A DNA stretch of 56,295 bases from an uncultured Enhydrobacter sp. GTDB lineage: Bacteria; Pseudomonadota; Gammaproteobacteria; Pseudomonadales; Moraxellaceae. The stretch lies in the NCBI GenBank assembly GCA_946222995.1, contig CAMIOS010000016.1, positions 1 through 56,295 on the forward strand, written 5' to 3'. The translations under genes were made by a program, and so were the position numbers. Each line of letters opens with the position of its first letter. The stretch's first letter is position 1. The notes below the pieces were generated by a model that ran no database searches, had not been told where the DNA came from, and saw only the letters and a list, made by a program, of their open reading frames with translations. Positions 1 through 7,492 of the stretch are shown piece by piece.

Positions 1-175
1 ACAATTTTTCTCACAAAATTGTTCGGTTTGTACATGTAAAATTTGACCAAATCACGTATTGACTAGCCTTTATGTTCTAGTCCATATCTTTATTTTGTCT
101 AAATTTTGCATTTTTCAATCTTAATTTTCATTGTTTAACCGCAGTTATAAAGATGCAATGAATAAGGGGCTAGTT

Positions 176-1657
176 ATGCAAAAATTTATTTTAATCCGTG
201 GCCATCAAGGCTCTGGGAAAACCACGTTTGCCAGACAGCAGCAAAGCAAATTTGCTCAAGCGTATCCCAATGCAACCATCGTCCATTTAGAAAATGACCT
301 ATTACTCACTGATGAAAATGGTATGTATCGTTGGTCAGGTGATTTGGTGGATAAAGCCCAACGTCAAAATCTTGCAACATTTAAAAATATGCTTAAGCAA
401 GGGCAACAGCACCCTAACCAAGATATATTAATTGTCAATTCAAACACGAATCAAAAAGGTTCAGCTTGTATCCATTTGATTAAGATGGCGAAAAAGTTTG
501 GCTTTGAGGTTGAAATTTACCGTTTACACAATTTTTTTGAAAACACGCATAACGTCAAACAAGCAGATGTGTTAACGGCTTATATTAATTTGAATAACAG
601 CAAATTACGTGACGAAATCCATGTTCCTGCCATTAAGCCAATTGATGCGTTAACTCAGCAGTTAGTTGACAAAATGCATGTATTTAATCAGGGTAAATTG
701 CCATTTGACGAGGTACAACAGACGTTTGTCACCGATGACTATTTGACCTTTGCACGCAAAAATTTCGTCAAAAAACAAAGTAAAAACTATCCAGATCTGT
801 TCGTTTTAAAATACGCGCGTAAGGTATTTTACGAAAACAGCTTTGATAATGCTTTGTTAGAAATGCGCGGACTTGTGATTGATAAGCATAACCGTATTAT
901 TGTGCGACCATTTAACAAGGTATTTAACTATTCTGAACGTATTGCTAAAAATAGTCCCTATCCCATTGCGATGAGTGACGATCGATTGGTCGACGCCGTG
1001 GTTAAGGTAAACGGATTTTTGGGTGTATGCACTTATGTTGAACTCGATGATAATTACCCAAGTGCTGGTGCTAGCTTTGATCGACAAGTGCTATATTCGA
1101 CTACTGGATCACTTGATAGCAGTTTTGCGCTCATGACGCGTGAGCATTGCACGAAATATGAACCTGTATTTAAACAGTTTGCTAATCATACCTTTTTATT
1201 TGAGATTACTGACCCAAGCGATATTCATATTATTCCTGAAGCGTTTGGTGAAACACTGATTGGTATAAGGGATGTGGCAACAGGCCACTTATTTAGTGAG
1301 CAGCAGTTGGATGAAATTGGTAAAAAGTTTGGTTTAAAACGCCCTACTACGCTAAAAAACGTCCGTTTTGGTGAGTTAAAAACCCTATTAAAAACCGTTA
1401 AACACGAGGGTTTTATGGTGTTTGATAGCCAAACGCAAGATTTATTATTTAAATTAAAGTCACCTTATTATCTGGTGTCGAAATTTTTTGGACGTAGCCA
1501 AGAAAAAAATTTGGGCAGTAAATTAAGTAAGCAGCAAGTGGATGAAGAATATTATCCGCTGATTGATCATATCAAAGCACATCAAGATACGTTTAATCAG
1601 CTTGATGAATTACAGAAAATCGCTTTTGTCCAACAATTTTTAGAAAAATTAGAATAA
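176..1657 (+). CDS. Polynucleotide kinase / RNA ligase fusion (RNA repair)
   Basis: Probable bifunctional RNA-end-healing and sealing enzyme. The N-terminal part has a P-loop, GHQGSGKTT, near the start, followed by an END motif and a VNSNTN segment, as in T4 Pnkp-type 5'-kinases. The C-terminal half has nucleotidyltransferase ligase motifs. KVNG is the motif I lysine (K292 if counted from a TTG at 131). EMRG and FNKVFN lie upstream of it, FEIT resembles motif III, EGFMVF motif IV and KLK motif V, as in T4 RNA ligase 1. The frame is open from TTG 131, but ATG 176 has a good AAGGGG ribosome site 7 nt upstream and places the P-loop close to the N terminus, so I prefer it. The phosphoesterase gene follows after 12 nt, suggesting one operon. 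The family call is good; the physiological substrate (tRNA or other RNA) is unknown. Confidence 0.8.
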   Translation: MQKFILIRGHQGSGKTTFARQQQSKFAQAYPNATIVHLENDLLLTDENGMYRWSGDLVDKAQRQNLATFKNMLKQGQQHPNQDILIVNSNTNQKGSACIHLIKMAKKFGFEVEIYRLHNFFENTHNVKQADVLTAYINLNNSKLRDEIHVPAIKPIDALTQQLVDKMHVFNQGKLPFDEVQQTFVTDDYLTFARKNFVKKQSKNYPDLFVLKYARKVFYENSFDNALLEMRGLVIDKHNRIIVRPFNKVFNYSERIAKNSPYPIAMSDDRLVDAVVKVNGFLGVCTYVELDDNYPSAGASFDRQVLYSTTGSLDSSFALMTREHCTKYEPVFKQFANHTFLFEITDPSDIHIIPEAFGETLIGIRDVATGHLFSEQQLDEIGKKFGLKRPTTLKNVRFGELKTLLKTVKHEGFMVFDSQTQDLLFKLKSPYYLVSKFFGRSQEKNLGSKLSKQQVDEEYYPLIDHIKAHQDTFNQLDELQKIAFVQQFLEKLE

Positions 1658-1669
1658 AGAGAACGTAAA

Positions 1670-2401
1670 ATGAGTAACATTTTTTTTACTTCAGATTTGC
1701 ATTTTTCACATCGAAATATTGCAAAATTTTGTCCTCACACTCGCCCCCAGCCTAGCTATCAGGGCGACATTGATACGCTTGATCAATACATGATTGAGAT
1801 GTGGAACGATACCGTGGGCGTAGATGATGACGTATATAACTTGGGTGATTTGACGTTTTCACACAACCTACGACACATCAACAAGATATTATCGCAGCTA
1901 AATGGTCGTCATCATTTAATTTTTGGTAACCACGATGATATTATTCAAAACCACCTAGACAAGTTTTTGACCACATCAAAACACGATGGTCATCCATTGC
2001 TATATTCGGCTCAAAGTTATCTAAAGCTGCAACTTAAAGAACTCGGTAAAACTTTAGTATTGTTTCATTATCCGATTGCTGAATGGGATGGTTGTCACAA
2101 AGGCTACTATCATCTGCATGGTCATATTCATGATCGTATGGCGGATATTGGTGGCCGAATTTTAAATGTTGGGTTTGATTTACACGGCAAATTGTTGACC
2201 TTAGATGACGTGGTCAGTTATCTAGAAGATTTACCAAAACTTGACCATTTTAAAGATGACACCCCGCTAAATCACCTGGCAATTCCAAGTATTTTGGCTA
2301 GTAGTCCGACCTTTGGTCAAGTCAAAGTAGATGATGAATATCAGCAATTGGCACAAAATATTTCACCATTAATTCGACAAAAATTAATGCAGAATGGTTA
2401 A
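1670..2401 (+). CDS. Calcineurin-like metallophosphoesterase
   Basis: A 243-residue two-metal phosphoesterase. Visible motifs in order are D9-x-H11, GDL near 59-61, GNHD 86-89, H133 in a FHYP context, and GHIH 151-154, which together make the complete metal site. It lies 12 nt downstream of the kinase-ligase gene on the same strand, so it could be the 3'-phosphate or 2',3'-cyclic-phosphate healing enzyme that prepares ends for ligation, as the phosphatase module does in bacterial Pnkp. That pairing is inferred from context. The family also contains nucleotidases and diadenosine-tetraphosphate hydrolases. The C-terminal ~60 residues carry no motif I recognise. Confidence 0.8.
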   Translation: MSNIFFTSDLHFSHRNIAKFCPHTRPQPSYQGDIDTLDQYMIEMWNDTVGVDDDVYNLGDLTFSHNLRHINKILSQLNGRHHLIFGNHDDIIQNHLDKFLTTSKHDGHPLLYSAQSYLKLQLKELGKTLVLFHYPIAEWDGCHKGYYHLHGHIHDRMADIGGRILNVGFDLHGKLLTLDDVVSYLEDLPKLDHFKDDTPLNHLAIPSILASSPTFGQVKVDDEYQQLAQNISPLIRQKLMQNG

Positions 2402-2479
2402 CAAACCAACTTGCTGATAAATGCTAAATACGAAATAGTTTTTTAAATGACCAATCGTTTGAAAAATTCTGCCCTAGCT

Positions 2480-2878
2480 TTATTTAACCAAGACTAATTC
2501 ACCGCCAATGCGTTTGACGGTGATTGCGCTTTTATTAATGCTTTGATAACCCATCACATTTGACGTGGTATGCACTAAGCAGTCGTAGGTATTTGGCTTA
2601 TCAGTAGGCTGACACACGGCTTTGTTGATTTTAGCTTTATACTGCATCGAGCCTAACATTTGCTGTGTGAGCATATCAGTATGATAATCACCTGAGTATA
2701 TCGGGTTATTGATAATCATATTGCGATTGATGGCTTTGACTTCCTCATCAAATAGGCGCTGAATATCGGCTTGGGTTGGCACATCATTGGTAGGCTTTAC
2801 TTGATTGGCCGTATTATCTAAAGCAAATGCTTGCACGCTTAACAACAATCCTGCGAATAACGCAAATTTGACATTCAT
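2480..2878 (-). CDS. Small exported protein of unknown function
   Basis: A 132-residue protein starting with a clear Sec signal: a Lys at position 4, a hydrophobic core, and a likely cleavage after AFA around residue 19. The mature part is polar and has two cysteines (KAVCQP, YDCLV) that could form a periplasmic disulfide. I recognise no domain. It is a single gene, convergent with the phosphoesterase at 1670-2401, and has its own intergenic region upstream of 2878. It is probably periplasmic. Function unknown. Confidence 0.6.
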   Translation of the reverse strand: MNVKFALFAGLLLSVQAFALDNTANQVKPTNDVPTQADIQRLFDEEVKAINRNMIINNPIYSGDYHTDMLTQQMLGSMQYKAKINKAVCQPTDKPNTYDCLVHTTSNVMGYQSINKSAITVKRIGGELVLVK

Positions 2879-3007
2879 AAGCTAACTTCCATTTCATTAA
2901 TTTTAAATCTAATTATAAACAATTATTGGTTAGAATACTTGTTGTAGTGAGAGTAAAGTTAACCCTTAAAACGGTATATCTGGATTTATTAAAAGGCTTA
3001 AAAAATC

Positions 3008-5086
3008 TTAATCATCAAAATCAATCCCGATTTTAGGTTTTTTCTTCAGCGGTTGATGAAATGAATTATCAGCTCTAAAACCACCAAATGAATTAAAGCC
3101 ACTATAATTTGGCAATAGCCCTTTTGGCACTTCGCTTAAAAAATAACTTTCAATGGTACGGTTTTGTGCATCAACCCGATTGGTCGCCCAGGTATTTAAG
3201 TTTTGCCGTGTGATAATCAGTTCATCTTTTGCCCGCGTCATCGCCACATATAGCACACGCCTTTCTTCTTCCACTTCCTCAAAGCTGTCTTGAGCTCGTA
3301 TATGCGGATATTGTCCCACAGACGCATTGACGATATAGCACACTTCACGTTCTGCCCCTTTGGCGGAATGAATGGTAATCAGTGTGACCAAGTCATCATT
3401 GTCTTGCTTATTGACTTCGCTGTGCGAGATCGGATCTAAAACATATGCTTCAATAAAGTCTGCCAAGGTATTGTGACGCATGGCAAGTTGCTTGATTAAA
3501 TCAAAATCCCGAGCGCGGCTGTCCCAGTCTTTTTTCTCATAGTTTTTTTGCAATTGATCACTTAACGCATCAAAGGCGATATCAATGCTTTGTTCAGGTA
3601 GTTCTTGAAGGCTTGATAGTTCTCGAAGCGCGTCAAGGGCAGGTTTTGGTACTTTGCTTTTTTTATCCAGTAGCTCAATGCAAGCGTTTAAGTCAGGCAA
3701 CGTTAAAAATTCATTCACCAGCTTCCCTGCCCCTGCATCGCCAATGCCATCCCAAAGCGTTAAAAAGCGAATCCAAGCGAGTTCATCAAGATGGTTGACC
3801 GTCACTCTAAGCATACTGATGAGATCTTTGACATGCGCCGCTTCAAGTAATTTGGTACCGCCAATAAACACGTACGGAATATCGGCAGCAATGAGTGCGC
3901 TTTCCACTTGGCGACCAGAAAACGCGGAGCGCAACAAAATCATATGATGATGCCACGGCGCACCTTTGTCATAGCGTTTTTTTAAGTCACTGACGATAAA
4001 GCGAGCTTCATCAAACTCATTACCAAAGCTGTGTAAAACTGGCTTAATGCCTTCACCGCGATGCGCGGTAAGCCGTTTTTTATAATCAAGCTCGCTTCGA
4101 TCCAGTAGCCAGTTGGATAAATCCAAGATTTCTTGGGTAGAACGGTAATTTAAATCCAGTGTCAAAACCTCGGCATCAGGTACTCTTTCTTTAAAACTAT
4201 GAATGTTTTCAAAGTCTGCTCCACGAAAGCCATAAATCGACTGGGCATCATCACCGACACAAAACAACTGCGTGCGTTCAATAAAGGGTTGCAGCAGTAA
4301 CCACTGCAGCGGATTGGTATCTTGCATCTCATCGACGAGCAGATACTTGGTATTTTCAGTGACCCGTTCAAGGAGCCAATCATCGGCATTTAAGTAGCGT
4401 GCGACATATTCCAAGATATCATCATAGTCGAGATAATGACGTTCTTGCTTTTGCGCTTCATAGCCTTTCATAACAGCTTTGATTTCATCATACACAGGCT
4501 GAAAATCTGGCAGCTGCTTATATAGCGCGTCTTTAAGTGAGATTTGGGTATTACGCGAGTAAGAATATAAATCAACAAGCTCTTTGGGCTTAGGTAGTAT
4601 TTCGCTAATGGTTTGAGCGGCTTTTTTATGTTGAAAGGTAATGGTTTTCCCCGTCGATGTTTGGCTAGTTTTTGCTGCTGCCTCTTTAGCGCGTTTATCT
4701 TCAAGCTTACCGCGTAGCAGTTTGAACATCATGATTTGGTCATCACGGTCGATGACGTTAAAGCCCTTTAAGTCAAAAACGTTGGGGTATCTGCGTAAAA
4801 TACTTAAACAAAAGGTATGAAAGGTGGAGGCGCGCAGTCCTTCTGCTGGCAATCCCAAATGGCTTTCGACACGGGCAACAATCTCGCTAGCCGCACGACG
4901 GGTAAAAGTGACAATTTGGATTTCGTTGGCAGGCACACCTTTATCAATTAGATAGGCAGCGCGAGCCACAATGGTCTTGGTCTTACCACTGCCCGCCCCG
5001 GCTAATACCAGCGTATTTTGGCTATCGGTAGTGGCGGCTTTGCGCTGGGCAGGATTAAGTTCTTCGAGTAAGGTGTTAATGGTCAT
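3008..5086 (-). CDS. UvrD/Rep-family ATP-dependent DNA helicase
   Basis: A superfamily 1A 3'-5' DNA helicase of 692 residues. Visible motifs are the Q-motif region LNPAQRKAA, Walker A GAGSGKT (30-36), motif Ia (FTRRAA), motif II VDEMQD (D252-D256, where UvrD/Rep usually have DEFQD), motif III GDDAQSIYGFRGAD, motif IV LNYRST, motif V TIHSAKGAE and motif VI VAMTRAKDEL. The length fits UvrD, Rep or PcrA. The C-terminal tail differs from classical UvrD, so I do not assign uvrD or rep. It probably acts in replication restart or repair. It is the last core gene before the tRNA-Gly island, and its upstream side faces the att region. Confidence 0.9.
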   Translation of the reverse strand: MTINTLLEELNPAQRKAATTDSQNTLVLAGAGSGKTKTIVARAAYLIDKGVPANEIQIVTFTRRAASEIVARVESHLGLPAEGLRASTFHTFCLSILRRYPNVFDLKGFNVIDRDDQIMMFKLLRGKLEDKRAKEAAAKTSQTSTGKTITFQHKKAAQTISEILPKPKELVDLYSYSRNTQISLKDALYKQLPDFQPVYDEIKAVMKGYEAQKQERHYLDYDDILEYVARYLNADDWLLERVTENTKYLLVDEMQDTNPLQWLLLQPFIERTQLFCVGDDAQSIYGFRGADFENIHSFKERVPDAEVLTLDLNYRSTQEILDLSNWLLDRSELDYKKRLTAHRGEGIKPVLHSFGNEFDEARFIVSDLKKRYDKGAPWHHHMILLRSAFSGRQVESALIAADIPYVFIGGTKLLEAAHVKDLISMLRVTVNHLDELAWIRFLTLWDGIGDAGAGKLVNEFLTLPDLNACIELLDKKSKVPKPALDALRELSSLQELPEQSIDIAFDALSDQLQKNYEKKDWDSRARDFDLIKQLAMRHNTLADFIEAYVLDPISHSEVNKQDNDDLVTLITIHSAKGAEREVCYIVNASVGQYPHIRAQDSFEEVEEERRVLYVAMTRAKDELIITRQNLNTWATNRVDAQNRTIESYFLSEVPKGLLPNYSGFNSFGGFRADNSFHQPLKKKPKIGIDFDD

Positions 5087-5290
5087 AGTAAAGGAAATTG
5101 GCTAATAAGCATTGGTTTAGGCTAGCAAACTATATAGAGGTTGTCTAATTGTATTCTTAAGATGTTAGATTAATAAATGACAGTTGAAGGCGTATTCGTA
5201 TTGGATTTTTGTTCTATTTAATAAGTATGTGTTATTTATATTTATTTAAAAAAATATTGAATTTCATTAAACATCCAAATTCACGGTCGG

Positions 5291-5348
5291 GGTCACTCTA
5301 AAAAATTATAAAAAATGCGTGGTCACAAAATGGTCACGTTTTGGTCAC
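5291..5348. repeat. Four spaced GGTCAC direct repeats
   Basis: GGTCAC occurs at 5291-5296, 5321-5326, 5332-5337 and 5343-5348, with the last three spaced by 11 bp. They lie 140-200 bp outside the left att repeat, on the chromosomal side. Short direct repeats at this distance from a tRNA att site resemble integrase arm-type sites. Here they may be left over from a different element that once used the same tRNA. That interpretation is an inference. Confidence 0.45.
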
Positions 5349-5456
5349 AGTCTAAAAATTTGCAAAAAATTGATTAGTTAAATTAACAAAGCATTTTTAG
5401 TAAAAAAAGGGGTAGAAAGCTTTAAAGCCTTGATACAGGCGGATTTATAGATAATA

Positions 5457-5487
5457 AAAAAGCCTAACTATTAAGTTAGGCTTTCTT
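5457..5487 (-). terminator. Original tRNA-Gly terminator, now displaced by the island
   Basis: An 11-bp perfect stem (5459-5469 with 5474-5484) and a 4-nt loop. On the minus strand it is followed by a T-run. In an empty site this hairpin would lie just beyond the 3' end of the tRNA-Gly gene, so it is probably the gene's native terminator, separated from it by the 24.8-kb insertion. Confidence 0.7.
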
Positions 5488-5489
5488 GA

Positions 5490-5506
5490 ATTTGGAGCGG
5501 GAAACG
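5490..5506. repeat. Left attachment repeat of the island
   Basis: ATTTGGAGCGGGAAACG, an exact 17-bp copy of 30279-30295. It duplicates the last bases of tRNA-Gly, including the CCA-encoding end. Adjacent bases on both sides differ between the two copies, so this is the exact repeat and marks the crossover region of a tyrosine integrase. Confidence 0.85.
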
Positions 5507-5779
5507 TGAACAAAACAATCAATATAAATCATTGATAATTATATAAATATTTGAATAAATCAATTTAAAACACCATTAAAAGTAACACTAAATTTACCGT
5601 CCTGCATATTAAAATTATTACAGACGATAGATGTACGAAATTGTAGTATTTTGTAATTGTAAGATTAATTATGTATGAACTCTATTATATATGTAGAATT
5701 TGTAACATATTAAATCTATAAAACAATTTTGAACAGAATAAATTCAGATAATAATAGTATCATAAATTAAGGATTTTAT

Positions 5780-6610
5780 ATGAATGAACGATTTTCAGAT
5801 TTAGAAGCTCCAGATTTAGATTTTCCAAATAATAATTTACAGTTTGCGTATGAGTTTTTTCTCAATTATTACTTGCATTCCTATGATATTGCTGTTGAAC
5901 TATTTGACTTTCCAGACGTTATTCTAAATCCGTTTGATGATTCTGAAATTGCTGAAGCCGCCCAAAAAAAACTAGTAACAAGAAATGATTTAGAGAAATT
6001 TGTTTTAATCAAACTTCTTGACGAAAAATTTTGTGATTTTGCTAAATCGAAAAGTATTGATGTAACGACCCCAAAAATAGCAATAGAGCACTATCTGTTA
6101 CCCGATCCATCTCATGAAGTATGCACAGCTCAATTTTTTAAACCAGTGAAAGATTTCACAAGTGAACAAGTTGCAAAATACTTATGTACTTATTTTCTGA
6201 CAATAAACCTTTCCAAACAAGCTTTTAAAGATGGGAATTATTTGTCTTCTAATATGTTATATCACATGTCCCAAAGCAATTTAATTCAACTAAAATTGAT
6301 TCTAGGTAAGGATTTGATGTTGGACGTTAATGGGATATATAACAATATATCTAAAGTCAACGGTGGCAAGGGTGGTAAGATTAAAGCTAAAAAAAATGAA
6401 GAAATTAAAAAAAGGTTTTTAGATTATCACGATGAATATTGTTCGATGATAAATAAATCGGGTAAATATCACTATTCTCCGCCAAAAGCAGCTAAAAAAA
6501 TTCTTGAAGATATAGGCACTTTGCAAAAAGATGGTAACTATGAATATCAGGAAAATTCCTTAGCTAATTTAATAAGAGAGCATAGAAAATCTCTGAAAAA
6601 GAAAGACTGA
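5780..6610 (+). CDS. Hypothetical protein, first gene of island replication module
   Basis: A 276-residue protein with no domain I recognise. It starts at ATG 5780 after an AAGGATTTT ribosome site. The N-terminal two thirds are acidic and aromatic-rich. The C-terminal third is strongly basic, starting with a GGKGGKIKAKK segment and ending in RKSLKKKD, which suggests nucleic-acid binding. It precedes the AlpA/primase genes on the same strand but is separated from them by a terminator at 6631-6662, so it is its own transcription unit. A regulatory or replication-initiation role is possible but not shown. Confidence 0.6.
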   Translation: MNERFSDLEAPDLDFPNNNLQFAYEFFLNYYLHSYDIAVELFDFPDVILNPFDDSEIAEAAQKKLVTRNDLEKFVLIKLLDEKFCDFAKSKSIDVTTPKIAIEHYLLPDPSHEVCTAQFFKPVKDFTSEQVAKYLCTYFLTINLSKQAFKDGNYLSSNMLYHMSQSNLIQLKLILGKDLMLDVNGIYNNISKVNGGKGGKIKAKKNEEIKKRFLDYHDEYCSMINKSGKYHYSPPKAAKKILEDIGTLQKDGNYEYQENSLANLIREHRKSLKKKD

Positions 6611-6630
6611 ATATTAACCTACTGAATTAA

Positions 6631-6662
6631 AGGGCAATTTATAAAAGTAAATTGCCTTTTTC
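6631..6662 (+). terminator. Rho-independent terminator
   Basis: A stem pairing 6633-6641 (GGCAATTTA) with 6648-6656 (TAAATTGCC), followed by a T-rich tract. It lies 20 nt after the stop of the 276-residue gene. Confidence 0.75.
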
Positions 6663-6831
6663 TTTGCTACAAAGTTGATTGTAATTTTTTGTAATAAAAA
6701 AATCATCGTAGCTGGTAGCATTAAGCAATTCAAAATTCAAAATCATATCATTTACTCAGCGTCACTATTCATAACTGATTGTGATGTCTCTAAAAAGAAA
6801 TTTGACTAATCCTTCTATGGAGTAAATGTAT

Positions 6832-7110
6832 ATGAATCTACAAATTGAAGACAAGTTTTTGCGAATGTCTGATTTAGCGAATCAGGGTGCTAAACCAGAA
6901 ATTACAAAAATTGACAAAACTGGAGGTAAATTAATGCAAAAAGCTGTACCTGCCAAACGGGGCATTACAGGATTTTCTGCAAAACATATTTATCATTTGA
7001 TCAATATGGGCAAATTTCCAGCCCCAATTAAAATGGGCAGAGCGAGTGTGTGGCGTTTGTCGGAAGTAAATAGTTGGCTTAAAAAACAGGGGTATAGTGA
7101 TGAAAATTAG
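6832..7110 (+). CDS. AlpA-family excisionase/regulator
   Basis: A small MerR-like helix-turn-helix protein of the AlpA type. FLRMSDLA is followed, after an unusual ~30-residue insert, by GFSAKHIYHLINMGKFPAP, IKMGRASVW and the wing LSEVNSWL. AlpA proteins of P4-like elements control integrase expression and excision. Three starts are possible. ATG 6826 has its GGAG only 3 nt upstream. ATG 6832 is spaced better. ATG 6934 has a very good GGAGG 7 nt upstream but would lose the conserved FLRMSDLA. I chose 6832 because that motif is retained, though a shorter second product from 6934 is possible. The primase gene overlaps its 3' end. Confidence 0.75.
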   Translation: MNLQIEDKFLRMSDLANQGAKPEITKIDKTGGKLMQKAVPAKRGITGFSAKHIYHLINMGKFPAPIKMGRASVWRLSEVNSWLKKQGYSDEN

Positions 7111-7492
7111 TTCACCTAGAAATATAACAAAGTTGACTGTATTAACTCAGTCATCAAATAGCAATACAGTAAAAGTAAAGAAAAGAATAATAAAAAGAAA
7201 GTCAAAAAATTATTTACACAAACGAATTGTCAATAAATCCGTATTGCCATCGCCTTGTGTTTTCTACAAACAGTTGGGTATTGAGTTAAAGGAAAATGGT
7301 AATTGGAGATTGATTAATTGCCCTTTTCATGATTATAAACACCCAAGCATGGGAGTGAACATAAATCATGACGGATTTATATGTAACACATGTAGTCAAA
7401 GCGGAGACATGCTTCAATTCTATATGAGTTATAAGAATGTAAATTTTGTTCAGGCTTGTAATGAACTTAACCTTTGGGAGGTACCAAAATGA
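7100..7492 (+). CDS. CHC2 zinc-finger primase-like protein
   Basis: A 130-residue protein with the DnaG-type zinc finger in its C-terminal half: CPFHDYKHPSM, then GFICNTCSQSGDML, giving C-x2-H and C-x2-C ligands. The N terminus is basic (KKRIIKRKSKN). It carries no catalytic Toprim domain; that domain is in the next gene, so the primase seems split over two polypeptides. ATG 7100 is preferred to the in-frame GTG 7097. It overlaps the alpA-like gene, and its stop overlaps the next start as ATGA at 7489-7492, indicating translational coupling. Confidence 0.8.
   Translation: MKISSPRNITKLTVLTQSSNSNTVKVKKRIIKRKSKNYLHKRIVNKSVLPSPCVFYKQLGIELKENGNWRLINCPFHDYKHPSMGVNINHDGFICNTCSQSGDMLQFYMSYKNVNFVQACNELNLWEVPK

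Larger units (their letters stand above)
5087..5489. other. Intergenic region between helicase gene and island edge
   Basis: An AT-rich stretch with no plausible gene. It contains four GGTCAC hexamers between 5291 and 5348 and a terminator hairpin at 5457-5487 next to the attachment repeat. It must also hold the promoter of the helicase gene near 5090-5160, but I cannot place boxes with confidence. Confidence 0.6.

Noticed and set aside
3613..3947. Plus-strand open frames inside the helicase gene
   Set aside because: They are antisense shadows of a well-conserved helicase and lack ribosome sites.
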